Shown in pieces: positions 44,845 through 55,081 of a DNA stretch of 64,000 nucleotides. Within the stretch, counting starts at the first letter, position 1; each line of letters begins with the position of its first letter. The notes under the pieces were generated by a model. It searched no databases. It worked only from the letters and a program-made list of their open reading frames with translations, and was not told the origin of the DNA. The translations under genes were made by a program, and so were the position numbers. The DNA comes from Conchocele bisecta (taxonomy: Eukaryota > Mollusca > Bivalvia > Lucinida > Thyasiridae): positions 46,747,056-46,811,055 of the forward strand of contig CM055265.1 in NCBI GenBank assembly GCA_029237695.1. The letters are read 5' to 3'.

Positions 44845-45356
44845 TGTCACAGGAGGAGAAAAATGTGCACCGGCCGGGGGCTCGAACCCGGGACCTCTGG
44901 TTTACCGTACCATCGCTGTAACCGACTGAGCTAGCCGGGCACGAATACACACTTTCTCCCCACAGTCAGTTTCGTACCACGACATACTCCCCCGCCAAAT
45001 TGGAATTCATCCCCCAATTCTATATTTAATTTGTCTCTGAAATCCATATTTTTGGTACATTTTGGGCATCACTTATCAGTCACGGCCCCACGTTGGGTGC
45101 CAAATGTCACAGGGTGAGAAAAATGTGCACCGGCCCAGGGTGAGAACACGGGACCTCTGGATTACCGTACCATCGCTCTAACCGACTGAGCTAGCCGTGC
45201 ACGAATACACATTTTCTCCCCATAGTGAGTTACGTACAGTGACATACTTCCCCGCCAAATTGAAATTCGTCCCCAAATTCTATATTTAATTTGTATCTGA
45301 ATTCCATATTTTTGGTACAATTTGGGCAGTATTTATTAGTCACGGTCCCTCGTTAC
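44845..45356 (-). mobile_element. Tandem dimer of a tRNA-like, LTR-like 250-260 bp unit
   Basis: Two units (44845-45104, 45105-45356; period 260) share over 85 percent of positions by eye. Each starts TGTCACAGG; the second ends CGTTACA, so its ends are TG...CA with a short inverted repeat. On the minus strand the first unit contains a tRNA-like stretch (44870-44941) with A-box TAGCTCAGTCGG and B-box GGTTCGAGCCC. In the second unit the B-box is degraded. Between the units the minus strand reads TTTGGCACCCAACGTGGGGC, which resembles a retroelement primer-binding site. Flanks are AGCAA and AGAAA, a weak 5-bp duplication. It is either a tRNA-derived SINE dimer or a very short LTR element (TRIM). 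The tRNA stems pair poorly, so it is not a functional tRNA gene. Confidence 0.7.
45332..45337 (-). promoter_or_regulatory. Candidate poly(A) signal for ACSF3
   Basis: AATAAA on the minus strand lies about 113 bases after the ACSF3 stop codon, inside the tRNA-like repeat dimer. No other exact hexamer was seen between it and the stop. The first unit of the dimer has TAAGTGATG at the equivalent place, so the hexamer arose by mutation within the repeat. Confidence 0.4.
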
Positions 45357-45450
45357 AAGAAAATGCATAATATGACACATACATTTGCCAGTGATTATAA
45401 TCAGGATTTTTTAAAATAAATTTGGCAGCCACCCTGTGGTATATCTCGAG

Positions 45451-45827
45451 CTAAGACTCATCAACACTAGGAAATACAGTTCGTATCAGTTCCTTCTTGT
45501 TAACTTTCCCGATGGCATTTCTGGGCATCTCGTCTAGACATTGTAGTACCCGAGGAACATGGTAAGGTGGCATCTTCTCTCCGGCCCACTGTCGTAACTC
45601 CTCCAATGTCAACGAGTTACCTCCCTTTGTGACTATGACGGCGGCGACGATTTGTCCCCAGGTCGTGTCGGGAATTCCCACAACAGCGCAGTCAGATATA
45701 GCCGTGTGTGCCAGTAGGTGTCGCTCTATATCGAGCGCACTGATTTTATAGCCGCCACTTTTTAGGACGTCAACTGATGTGCGGCCGAATATTTTGTAAA
45801 CACCGTCTTTGTAGAGCGCTGTGTCCC
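45451..45827 (-). CDS. ACSF3: ACSF3-like acyl-CoA synthetase, last exon (A8-A10 region)
   Basis: This exon encodes the C-terminal domain of the adenylate-forming enzyme ACSF3, a mitochondrial malonyl-CoA (and methylmalonyl-CoA) synthetase feeding mitochondrial fatty acid synthesis. Visible are DTALYKDGVYKIFGRTSVDV, LKSGGYKISALDIERHLLA (hinge and A8 motif), VGIPDTTWGQIVAAVIV, and PRNAIGKVNKKELIR. The first Lys of GKVNKK is the position of the catalytic A10 lysine. The acceptor is TTTACAG; GG at 45827-45826 completes the glycine begun at 50589. The stop is TAG at 45453-45451. The 124 residues match the usual length of this domain. The enzyme is confidently identified from consecutive motifs across six exons. 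Confidence 0.92.
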
Positions 45828-45909
45828 CTGTAAACAGAATGTATCCCGTCAACACAGTGCCTATGTGCCGTGAAACAAGGTGCCGTGAAACATATTTCAT
45901 ATCCTGTCA

Positions 45910-46810
45910 ATACGACCAAATCACAATTCATACGCGTCATTCGTGTTGGTGACTACTTTTGGCAGTATACTGAATAGAATAGAACTGAATAGAAATGGAA
46001 TTGTTTACAGTGTGAGGGTTAAATTTGGCAAATAAAAATGATATTGCCGGAAAATACAATTAAGTTCATGCCATTTTCTGGATGCCAAATCAATTTCCAT
46101 TACGACCCTCAATTTCCAATTGTGTTCGCTCTCTACCCATTCCGTGCGTCATTCAGACATGACTGACGTCATAATTATAAGTACGTCATTTAAAATAAAA
46201 AAAGGGCTGCTCCCAGTGTTTCTAGTCAGGTAAGGAAATAAACGAAACAAAATGGTGTTTGTGTTGTTGATTTTTATTCTGGACAGATCGCAATCATTGC
46301 AGAATCTGCCCCAAATGAAAATGGATAGGTCTGGTGAATTTTGAGAGTGTATTTCGTTAAAAAGAAGCTGTAATTTCACATTGTCGGTGACAAAATATAA
46401 AGTTAAAAGTATCAACAGAACATTCATCTGCTGAACCTGCCGTACACGCTTTAATGGTTAATTCGGGACGCATGGTCGAAATTCTAAATAGGATTAAATC
46501 GTAAAGCAGCCATCTTGTTTTTTTTTTCATTTCCATGATTCACGAACGATGAAAAGAACAGAAACAAAATCGTTGTAACATTTTAAGATTATTCTGGAAA
46601 TATTTTGATGAGTTAAGTTCTTAATGTCTAAAACAATTATTGATCAATTTACTGTCATGACTGTTGATTAAGGGATTTTAAAACCATACTTTTTCAAACT
46701 ATGTTCTGAGCGCCAATGAGTGTTTGATGTAATTCGGTTCTAACTTATCTCGCTTTTGAAGGCTAAATTAAGTTGATTTAAACGCTGCATTAGAATGTTG
46801 ATGGGATAAA
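45910..46810. other. ACSF3 intron, no assigned feature
   Basis: Start of the 4.8-kb last intron as read on the plus strand. AT-rich, no family recognised, no convincing exon. Confidence 0.35.
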
Positions 46811-46950
46811 TAGAATAGTAGGTTAGTGCCTTGAATGGGAAAAAATATCTGGCTCGGCACGGAAACAATATGGGCTCGGCAAGTCTCGCCCATCCAGTTA
46901 GCCTTGCCAGATATTTTTTCCCATTCACGGCACTAACCTACTATTCTCTA
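46811..46950. repeat. Palindromic MITE-like element
   Basis: TAGAATAGTAGGTTAGTGCC at the left and GGCACTAACCTACTATTCTC at the right form inverted arms of about 50 bp, including GGGAAAAAATATCTGGC / GCCAGATATTTTTTCCC. GGCTCGGCA motifs lie in the loop. Confidence 0.8.
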
Positions 46951-47356
46951 TATATGTGACACGATTGAAACAAAGTATGTTATTATTATGGTTACTGCAC
47001 CTAAATAACAAGTGACAATGATGTATGGACACAGTCTAGTCGTGTCTCTTGTGGCTGAACAGAACTCAATAACAGATATTATGCTAATACCGGTAATTTA
47101 TATTTATATTTAAAGTCACCTAATATAAACCGGAAGTAACCTACATGTAACATAAAACCTAAAGTGCCATTTTGGCCTATATTTTTTCAACTCTGATCCC
47201 TAAATTGCTGTTTGTTCATTTTTTACAGTATATGTGAAGTAACAAACGACAAGGACATGTCCATTATGATTTTAATGCTTATTATGACAACTGTGAGGTC
47301 TAAAGCCAGCCATTATTGAATCTCATCGCAAAAAAATCAGAGACTTAATCGGGATA

Positions 47357-49866
47357 CGGACATAATCCCCCCCGGACATAATCCCCCTCGGACATAATCC
47401 CCCCCATGTTTTTTGACACAGGAGGACAAAATCCCCCCCATCTAAAATACAGGTAGGACATAATCCCCCACCCCCCCCCCCCCATATAACTAGATGGCCG
47501 CGGCCTGCATGTCGCGCCTTGTGGCGAGGCATGGACACTAAAAAAAAAAGAAAAAGTATAACGAAAAACATAACCAAAAAACTTAACCAATTAAAAAACT
47601 TTAACCAACTTCACCAAAAAAACTTAACCAAAAAACTTAACTAAAAATTTTAACCAAAAACTTCAAAGTAATTTGACCTTGACATTGGGCACAGGGGCCC
47701 ACACGGGAGTGGGGTTAGAATGAAAAATGCAGATGATGATAAACACCATGTGAAGTTTCAAGGTAATGGGCAAAAGCAGTTGCAGAGATATAGAAATAAC
47801 GAAAAACTTTAAAACCAAAAAACTTAACCAAAAAAACTTAACCAAAAACTTTAACCAAAAAACTTAACCAAAAACTTTAAAGTAATTTGACCTTGACATT
47901 GGGCACAGGGGCCGCACGGGAGGGGGGTAGAATGAAAATATAGATGATGATAAACACCCATGTGAAGTTTCAAGGTAATGGGCAAATCAGTTGCAGATAT
48001 AGTATAACGAAAAACTTAACCAAAAAACTTAACCAAAAACTTTAACCAAAAAAAACTCAACCAAACAACTTAACCAAAAACTTTAACCGGACAAACGTAC
48101 GTACGTATGTACGTACGTACGCATACGTACGTACGTACGCCAAAGTGCCGACTATATCGCGCTTTCCGCAAGCGGGCGCGACAAAAAACTTAACCAAAAA
48201 CTTCAAAGTAATTTGACCTTGACATTGGGAACAGGGGCCGCACGGGAGGGGGGTAGAATGAAAATATAGATGATGCTAAACACCCATGTGAAGTTTCAAG
48301 GTAATGGGCAAAGCAGTTGCAGAGATATAGTATAACGCAAAAACAAAAAATTAAACCAAAAAACTTAACCAAAAAACTTAACCAAAAACTTTAACCAAAA
48401 AACTTAACCAAAAACTTTAACCAAAGAACTTAACCAAAAACTTCAAAGTACTTTGACCTTGACATTGGGCACAGGGGCCGCACGGGAGGTGGGTAGAATG
48501 AAAATATGGATGATGATAAACATCCATGTGAAGTTTCAAGGTCATGGGCAAAGCAGTTGCAAAGATATAGTACAACGAAAAACTTTAACCAAAAAACTTA
48601 ACCAAAAAACTTAACCAAAAACTTTAACCAAAAAACTTAACTAAAAAACTTAACCAAAAACTTTAACCAAAAAACTTAACCAAAAACTTTAACCAAAGAA
48701 CTTAACCAAAAACTTCAAAGTACTTTGACCTTGACATTGGGCACAGGGGCCGCATGGGAGGGGGGTAGAATGAAAATCAGATGATAAGAATCAAACACCC
48801 ATATAACGAAAGTTTAAAACACAAAGTAAGGTATTGGGCAAAGCAGTTGCAGAAGATATAGATATAACGAAAAACTTTAACCAACTTTAAAAAACTTAAC
48901 CAAAAACTTTTAAACCAAAAAACTTAACCAAAAACTTCAAAGTAATTTGACCTTGACATTGGGCACAGGGGCCGCACGGGATGGGGGTAGATTATATAAA
49001 ACCCATGATAAGAATCACTAGTGCTATGAAAAATTTCAAGTAATTGGGCAAACCGCAGTTGCAGAGATATAGTATAACGAAAAACTTTAAACGAAAAACT
49101 TAAACGAAAAACTTTAACCAAAAAACTTAACCAAAAATCTTAACCAAAAACTTTAACCGGACACACGTACGTACGCCAAAGTGCCGACTATATCGCGCTT
49201 TCCGCAAGCGGGCGCGACAAAAACCCAGGTAGGACATAATCCCCCCCCCCCCCCCCTTTGTCCAATATATTTTACGGTCACTTTGATCTTAATTTTTTGA
49301 ATCATTGTTGATTTCTTGGTTTGTTTTCAAAGTGAAATGTCTAATCCTCATGATGCTCTTGTGGTTACTTGATTAGTCAACTGATGTTTTGAACATTAAT
49401 ATTCCTTAAATGGATAATTGGTCACTTGATTAGTTCTCAAATTGGTTTCTCTGATCTCTTTAATCATGCTAACCAGGCTAATTTAAATATGATCGGTTTT
49501 GATTCGACCTCCGGTTATGGATTACCTATCCCCCGCCCCCCCGTGTTATAGACTACTTTGACACGACGTATGTTAGTGGTGGATTCAAGACCGTTCATTC
49601 GTCAATCATTTTAAAATACAGGATTTACATAATCACTCTCGCATATTTACACATGTTTTTGCGGACGGGGGGGATTATGTCCTAGGCCGCATTTCCACGG
49701 GGGGGATTATGTCCTATCTGCTAAGTTATAGCGGGGTGGATTTTGTCCTACCGTGAATCTGAATGGGGGGGATTATGTCCTACCTGTATTTTAGACAGGG
49801 GGGATTTTGTCCTCCTGTGTCAAAAAAACATGGGGGGGATTATGTCCAGAGGGATTATGTCCTACA
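47357..49866. mobile_element. 2.5-kb element with C/G-tract inverted ends
   Basis: The left end (47357-47485) has repeated GGACATAATCCCCCCC units and ATGTTTTTTGACACAGGAGG...TCTAAAATACAGGTAGGA. The right end (about 49740-49866) is the inverse: GGGGGGATTATGTCCTACCT, TATTTTAGACAGGGGG, CCTCCTGTGTCAAAAAAACA. The inner part includes the TTAACC-repeat array (47575-49160), GC-rich boundary motifs and a further C16-type tract near 49240. Part of the interior may be secondary insertions. It lies in the last ACSF3 intron. Confidence 0.7.
47575..49160. repeat. AACCAAAAAACTT simple repeat with five long blocks
   Basis: Runs of AACCAAAAAACTT / AACCAAAAACTTT alternate with a block containing GTAATTTGACCTTGACATTG, GGGCCGCACGGGAGGGGGGT and AATGGGCAAAGCAGTTGCAG (near 47670, 47880, 48210, 48450, 48720, 48940). 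It is the reverse complement of the composite at 1061-1655. ACGT tetranucleotide runs near 48095-48140 and 49165 flank TTTCCGCAAGCGGGCGCGAC. Confidence 0.8.
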
Positions 49867-50025
49867 CTCACTTAATCAGAGAGAATTCTGAATCTACTTA
49901 GCATGGACGTCACCATTTTGCATTGAATGACATCGCTACATTTGGGGCGCATGACTAGGAATGCCGTCAAAATTTGATGTCATGTACATTCAAACGATTA
50001 AGTTCAGTATGCGGTATAAACAAAA

Positions 50026-50150
50026 TACATAGTTAGTGCCGTGGAATGTAAACTAATTTCGGTTTCGCCCCAACAACTATTTAATAAAGCTGTCTAAGGC
50101 TCAACCGAATATATTTTATATTCTACAGCACTAACAATGTATTTACTATT
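50026..50150. repeat. Palindromic MITE-like element
   Basis: AATACATAGTTAGTGCCGTG at the left and CAGCACTAACAATGTATT at the right are inverted, with GGAATGTAAA / TTTATATTCT next to them. The GTTAGTGCC end is shared with 46811-46950, so they may be one family. Confidence 0.65.
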
Positions 50151-50270
50151 ATATTAATACCTGATATCCAAATTCCAGTCATATGTATCGACATTGATTA
50201 GGTGGTTCACCAGAGTGCGAAACATATACGCAAAAAAAAGAACCCTAACACTCATGTGACAGTCATATAT

Positions 50271-50475
50271 AACTAATGACTGCATATATTTGATGATTAA
50301 AAGTATGCAGAATTATTATACTGAATTTATTACATTATCACAGCCAAAATGGCTGTGATAATGTAATAAATTCAGTATAATAAATATTAATAAATTTATC
50401 CTTAAATTGAAAATGTCTTCCTCAAAGTTTACTTTGCTAGATAAGCATACTTTGCAATGTTGGTGAAATAGGCTA
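50271..50475. mobile_element. MITE family A, left end missing
   Basis: It begins within the sub-terminal region (AACTAATGACTGCATATATT), contains the whole central palindrome and ends AATGTTGGTGAAATAGGCTA followed by CAG. Confidence 0.83.
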
Positions 50476-50485
50476 CAGGTAGTTG

Positions 50486-50588
50486 CTTTTTAAGTCCAAT
50501 GCCATATCCCCTAGGCCACGGCCCATCCCTGAGAGTGAGGATTGAACACACAACCTCCGGTATTGAAGTCCAATGCCCATCCCTCTAC
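50486..50588 (-). mobile_element. tRNA-like SINE fragment starting at an ACSF3 splice donor
   Basis: On the minus strand, directly after the exon end at 50589, the sequence reads GTAGAGGGATGGGCATTGGA, then CCGGAGGTTGTGTGTTCAAT with a B-box-like GTGTTCAATCC. A second tRNA-like start (GGGCCGTGGCCTAGGGGATA) follows. It is a partial tandem of tRNA-derived heads rather than a tRNA gene. The splice donor GTAGAG coincides with its first bases. Confidence 0.5.
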
Positions 50589-50705
50589 CTGTTTTGAACC
50601 AGCCATCATGCGTGAATTCCTCTTGTGTGGCCTCTGGTCTGTTCCAGTAGCACGTAAACACACTGGGCCCCTTCACCAGTAGCTCCCCAGATTGCCCCTC
50701 TGTGC
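50589..50705 (-). CDS. ACSF3: ACSF3-like acyl-CoA synthetase exon (A6-A7 region)
   Basis: The exon encodes [47 protein letters not shown] corresponds to adenylate-forming motif A6, and DGWFKTG plus the next exon's D form motif A7, whose Asp binds the ribose of AMP. The acceptor is AACCAG at 50706-50711, and GC at 50705-50704 completes the glycine begun in the preceding exon. The donor is GTAGAG, a weak site that lies within a tRNA-like repeat. The 117-base length and phases (two bases in, one base out) fit both neighbours. Confidence 0.9.
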
Positions 50706-50729
50706 CTGGTTGATATGGAAACACATCGA

Positions 50730-51830
50730 ATAATCATCATCATTTTTGCTATAAAATATTGTTTTGGCATAAAAACCAAGGTGCACATCTTCAATATGTG
50801 TATAAATCGTGTGTATAGTTTCATATCGATTGACTGAATGGTTTCAGAGGAGTTGTGTACACAAACTCTGTACCCTATATAGAATGGATTATAACAAGAA
50901 ACGAGGCAAAGCCACGAAGGCCAGCAAGCGGGCACGACAATGATGATAAATACCCATGTGAAGTATCAAGGTAATGGGTGAAGCAGTTGCAGAGATATAG
51001 TACATGAAAAAATGTTAACAAAAAAAATCAAAGTAATTTGACCTTGACATTGGGCACAGGAGCCGCACGGTTGGGGGGTAGAATGAATATATGGATGATG
51101 ATAAACACCCATGTGAAGTTTCAAGGTAATGGGCGAAGCAGTTGCAGAGATATAGTATAACGTTGAAAATGGCTAAGTCAATTACGTAGAAATAATAGGT
51201 CAAGGTAAAAAAAATGGTCACATGTTGGATAGTTGTATGTGGTGGGCACCCCTTGGTTATGAAGCTGTGAAAGTTTGGTGGTCCTGGGTGGTACAGTACC
51301 AAAGAAATGGACTTAAACACGAAAACTTAACATTGTAAACGCGAAAAGTTAACATTGAAAATGGCTAAGTCGACTGCGCTGAAAAAATGGGTTAAGTTCA
51401 TAAAAAGGTAACATGTTGAATAGTGATATGTGGTGGGCACCCCTTGGTTATGAAGCTGTGAAAGTGTGTTGTTCCTATGTGGTACAGTACCAAAGAAATG
51501 GACTTAAACACGAAAACTTAACATTGTAAACGCGAAAAGTTAACATTGAAAATGGCTAAGTCGACTGCGCGGAAAAAATGGGTCAAGTTCAAAAAAAGGT
51601 AACATGTTGGATAGTGATATGTGGTGGGCACCCCTTGGTTATGAAGCTGTGAAAGTTTGTTGGTCCTATGTGGTACAGTAACAAAGAAATGGACGAAAAC
51701 ACGAAAACTTAACATTGATTGTGGACACCGCCCGCTCGTCCGCCCGCCCGCCCGCCCGCCTGCCCGGCTTTCGCCAATCCAATAGCCTGGGTACCTGGCT
51801 AAAAATGTAGAAAAAATTACTATAAAGCTA
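50730..51830. repeat. ACSF3 intron, repeat blocks
   Basis: 50740-50890 holds one copy of the block described at 51835. From 50940, a TTGACCTTGACATTGGGCAC block is followed by three 185-bp units (about 51150, 51345, 51530) with TAACATTGAAAATGGCTAAG, GGTGGGCACCCCTTGGTTAT and GGTACAGTACCAAAGAAATG. The tract ends in CGCCCG-rich sequence and GGCTTTCGCCAATCCAATAG. The same units recur at 56640-57240. Confidence 0.75.
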
Positions 51831-51834
51831 AGAG

Positions 51835-52370
51835 GTGATATTTTTGTTAAAAAATATTTTTTCGGCATAAAAACAGCAAGGTGCACATCTTCAATATGTG
51901 TAGAAGACGTGTGTATAGTTTCAGATAGATTGACTGAATGGTTTCAGAGGAGTTGTGTACACAAACTCTGAACACTATATAGAAAAGCATACAAAAATGT
52001 AGAAAAAATGGCTAAGTTAAAAAGGTGATATTTTTGTTAAAAAATATTTTTTCGTCATAAAAATACCAAGGTGCACATCTTCCATATGTGTAGAAGACAC
52101 GTGTATAGTTTCATATCGCTTGACTGAACGGTTTCAGAGGAGTTGTGCACACAAACCCTGTCCCCTATATAGAATTGAATACAAAAATGTATAATAAAAT
52201 GGCTATTAAGTTAAAAAGGTGATAATTTTGTTAAAAAATATTTTTCGCCATAAAAACACATCTTCAAAATGTGTAGAAGACGCGTGTATAGTTTCAGATC
52301 GATTGACTGAACGGTTTCAGAGGAGTTGTGTACACAAACTATGCAGTTTTTCTGTCCGCCGCCCGCCCGC
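51835..52370. repeat. Tandem 190-bp repeat, three units
   Basis: Units with GGTGATATTTTTGTTAAAAA, AAGGTGCACATCTTCAATAT, GATTGACTGAATGGTTTCAG and AGGAGTTGTGTACACAAAC start near 51835, 52025 and 52218. A GCCCGCCCG tract closes the array. It ends about 80 bases from the exon at 52452. Confidence 0.8.
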
Positions 52371-52451
52371 CCCGCGGTAAAACATAATACGTACCGTTTT
52401 AAAACTGTCATATAAAAAGAATCTGGCAGCATATGTAACTCATGTACTGAC

Positions 52452-52562
52452 CTGGCGTGACAGTTGTGCCAGAGTGGTCGCCCTTGGCAAGTATCTGGGA
52501 GTCCGGGAGACGATCGCTGGCGATACACACCTCCACAGTCGGGAATGGCTGTCCCACACATC
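52452..52562 (-). CDS. ACSF3: ACSF3-like acyl-CoA synthetase exon
   Basis: The exon encodes CVGQPFPTVEVCIASDRLPD, SQILAKGDHSGTTVTP. It matches the variable insert region of ACSF3 between the YGMTE and GELLVKGP motifs (VGxPxPxVxVxI followed by a GD.xGTxVTPG segment). The acceptor is TTGGTGCAG at 52563-52571 and the donor GTCAGT at 52451. GA at the start completes the glycine codon opened at 55516, and the final G starts the glycine completed at 50705. It is only 111 bases long and in a different frame from the longest local open frames, so it is easily missed. Confidence 0.85.
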
Positions 52563-52764
52563 CTGCACCAACACACGACATGTATGTATTGTCGATGCAA
52601 TCATTCTACACCAATAAATATGAAACAACTATTGTCTGTAATAAAAAGGAACAATATGCATGCTGCTCTTGTCCAATGGCTGTGGCACTGGCCTTATTCA
52701 TGATACAGAAGAAATGCCAAATTACAGTTAATACCAACACCAACATTTGATCTGAAAGTTAACT

Positions 52765-52977
52765 TACCGTAATAACCATAAATATTTGGACACAATGTAT
52801 TCTGGGAAACGCACATTAATCTATGGTTTCTCATAGCAAAGAATGTCCAAATATTTATGGTTAGAATGGTTGTACTTGTTTATCACAATAACAATGTATT
52901 TGGATACAATTTGTTTTGGGAAACCATAGGGGTTTCTCAAAACAAATGGTATCCAAATATTTAGGGTTTTTGCGGTA
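52765..52977. mobile_element. Palindromic mariner-like MITE (TACCGTAA ends)
   Basis: TACCGTAATAACCATAAATA at the left and TATTTAGGGTTTTTGCGGTA at the right, with internal CCAAATATTTATGG motifs and the pair TTTGTTTTGGGAAACC / GGTTTCTCAAAACAAA. Same family as 30669-30890. Confidence 0.75.
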
Positions 52978-53172
52978 TTATTTCCAATATTTAAAGTGAA
53001 AACTTCATGCACAATTGTTACTGCCAATCAGGGAATTGAAAAATTCATGAATATGAATTGTTACGGCCAATAACTTTACTTTAAGTTTTCACTATGGATA
53101 CTGAAATTCAGCATTTCTTCAACCAATTCCTGAAGAATGGCTCTGACTAAAACAACCGCAGCATGTAACGAA

Positions 53173-53260
53173 CATATGTGGCTGTGACTTGAGAAATGGG
53201 ATTTGTGGCCAGTGTAGCTCCTAATCTGAAAGCACACTACTGTAGCCTGGAAATGATCTA
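53173..53260. mobile_element. MITE family B, left part of a split copy
   Basis: ATATGTGGCTGTGACTTGAG to CCTGGAAATGATCTA. It continues at 54831 with TATTGCTTGTTCGAACC and ends near 54962 in TCTCCAGTCACAGTCACATA. Confidence 0.8.
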
Positions 53261-54830
53261 CAGTCGAACCTGTGTTAACGACCACCTGTGAATAGCGACC
53301 ACCTGTCCACAACGGCCAGTCAAAACCCCCTGTCCAATTTGTTCTTTAAAATACCTTGGAATAACGACCACCTCCGAACAACGACCAGCGACCAGGGATT
53401 TTCATTCCCATGCGGCATTTTTCACTGCAAACAGCGACCAATAGCGACCATTAGCGACCAAGTCATGTTTTGTCGGCAAAAAAAAATAACATCGCAATCG
53501 CCGATTTTCCTTTCATCACAAAACTCGGCCGCGGCGACACGGGGAAAAGTTGCCGACAGATTGCGACAGAAATAAAAACATTTACCTTGCCCGATATGGT
53601 CGGTGTCATTTTGGCGACATTAAACATTTTCAATGAAAAATATTGCATAACTCTATTAACGGTAATTCCCGATATGTATATCCGTGTCGTGTATTCCAAT
53701 AGGCATAATGCAATTCCGCGCAGGTCATAAAACTCGATCATTAGCTGGCAAACTGTGTTTACACGATGCTGATTCGTCTACAGTGACAAGACTTCAAACA
53801 CACCGCGCGTGTCGAGTGTACATTTCACACCGCGGGCACAAGGCCATATCAAAGATCATTACACGCGGTTGCTGACATCAGTCACGTAGACCACACTAGA
53901 CTGGTACCCTGTCGGATGCGCAGCATAGCGTTATTCCTAGAGACCGAGAACCAGTCTAAAGTGACACGACAAACGTGTTTATATGAATTGGGTCTCGATC
54001 TCCGACAAATCCCGGCTTATTGCATTAGCGACCAGACCAGGCAGTGGATTCGCGTAGTCTGCCCATGGTTTACATGGTTTACAATGCTCGCGAATCTCTA
54101 ATTAAAAACATCAGTAATTACGTCAGCGGACATTGCCAATTCGTCATAGGCTGCTTAAATATTCGGGCTTGACCAGGATAGTATACAGTACATTGGACAG
54201 AAAGTAAATAAGCCTGGTGTTCTCTCCTGATTTGGACACCTAGCTCGTGTGGGTTACTCGACTTGACGCATTCAATGAAATATTTTCGTTACAAAAAAAC
54301 TCGCGGTTTTCACAGGCCGCGCCACGTAGGCTATCGTTTTAATACAGACTATATGACCGTTATTAATTTCAACTGGTGGTGTGAAATACTAATGGTCATG
54401 CTAAATTAAACCACTTACATGTAATTACGACAAGCTAGTAAATGGTGCACCAAAGCAAGCCGCGGGATATACTTATCTTGAAGACAATTACTCCCCTTTG
54501 TATATAATTTCCAAAGCGAGGCTGGGTTCAGAACACTAACAACAAGATGACAAAACAAAATAAATTGACTATTTTAGCCATTTTCGTGCAATTTTTAATT
54601 GATGAAAAGCAGATACACTCCACGATCATGCAATAGCGAATTGTCAGGTGGAAGTGTATACAGCCAAGACGTTTTCTATGCATGCATATATATTACAATA
54701 TAATGCTAAATACATGGCCGACTTTGTCGTGAAACTGGGAAAATGTTCGACCCTTGGAACAACGACCACCTGTCAACAACGACCACTTTGGCCACTTCCC
54801 TTTGCCGGTCGTTGTTCACAGGTTTGACTG
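53261..54830. mobile_element. 1.57-kb pogo/Tigger-like element nested in MITE B, TA duplication
   Basis: The ends CAGTCGAACCTGTG...CGACCACC and GGTCGTTGTTCACAGGTTTG...CTG are inverted, with TA at 53259-53260 and 54831-54832. Sub-terminal GCGACCA / GACCACCTGT motifs repeat several times. The uninterrupted site GATCTATATTGCTTGTT is present at 26066-26082, proving the insertion and the TA target. Open frames inside (up to 95 codons) show no transposase domain I recognise, so the element is non-autonomous or decayed. Confidence 0.85.
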
Positions 54831-54962
54831 TATATTGCTTGTTCGAACCACAACGGGTGTTTCATTGATGGAATGGCAAACAGTGCAGATCCTGATCAGA
54901 CTGGGCGGATCTACACAAGTCGTAAATACCATAACTCATTTCTCCAGTCACAGTCACATATT
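54831..54962. mobile_element. MITE family B, right part of a split copy
   Basis: The continuation of 53173-53260 after the pogo-like insertion. It contains GATGGAATGGCAAACAGTGC and the right inverted end. Confidence 0.8.
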
Positions 54963-54983
54963 GACATCAGCTATCACCGAGTC

Positions 54984-55050
54984 TGGGCCTAATACACTGG
55001 GTAAGGCCATAATAAAGAAGGTGTTTGTTTGCCCAAACGCGACCGACCCG

Positions 55051-55081
<31 letters not shown>

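Noticed and set aside
44870..44945. Possible functional tRNA gene on the minus strand
   Set aside because: A- and B-boxes are good, but the acceptor, D and anticodon stems pair poorly, and the sequence is part of a 260-bp tandem repeat with a decayed sister copy.
47323..47590. Gly/Cys-rich open frames
   Set aside because: They are encoded by the C/G-tract inverted ends of a repeat element.
53261..54830. Transposase gene in the 1.57-kb pogo-like element
   Set aside because: Open frames reach only about 95 codons and none shows a helix-turn-helix or DDE core that I can recognise. A KSCRQIATEI word vaguely recalls a helix-turn-helix but is not enough.
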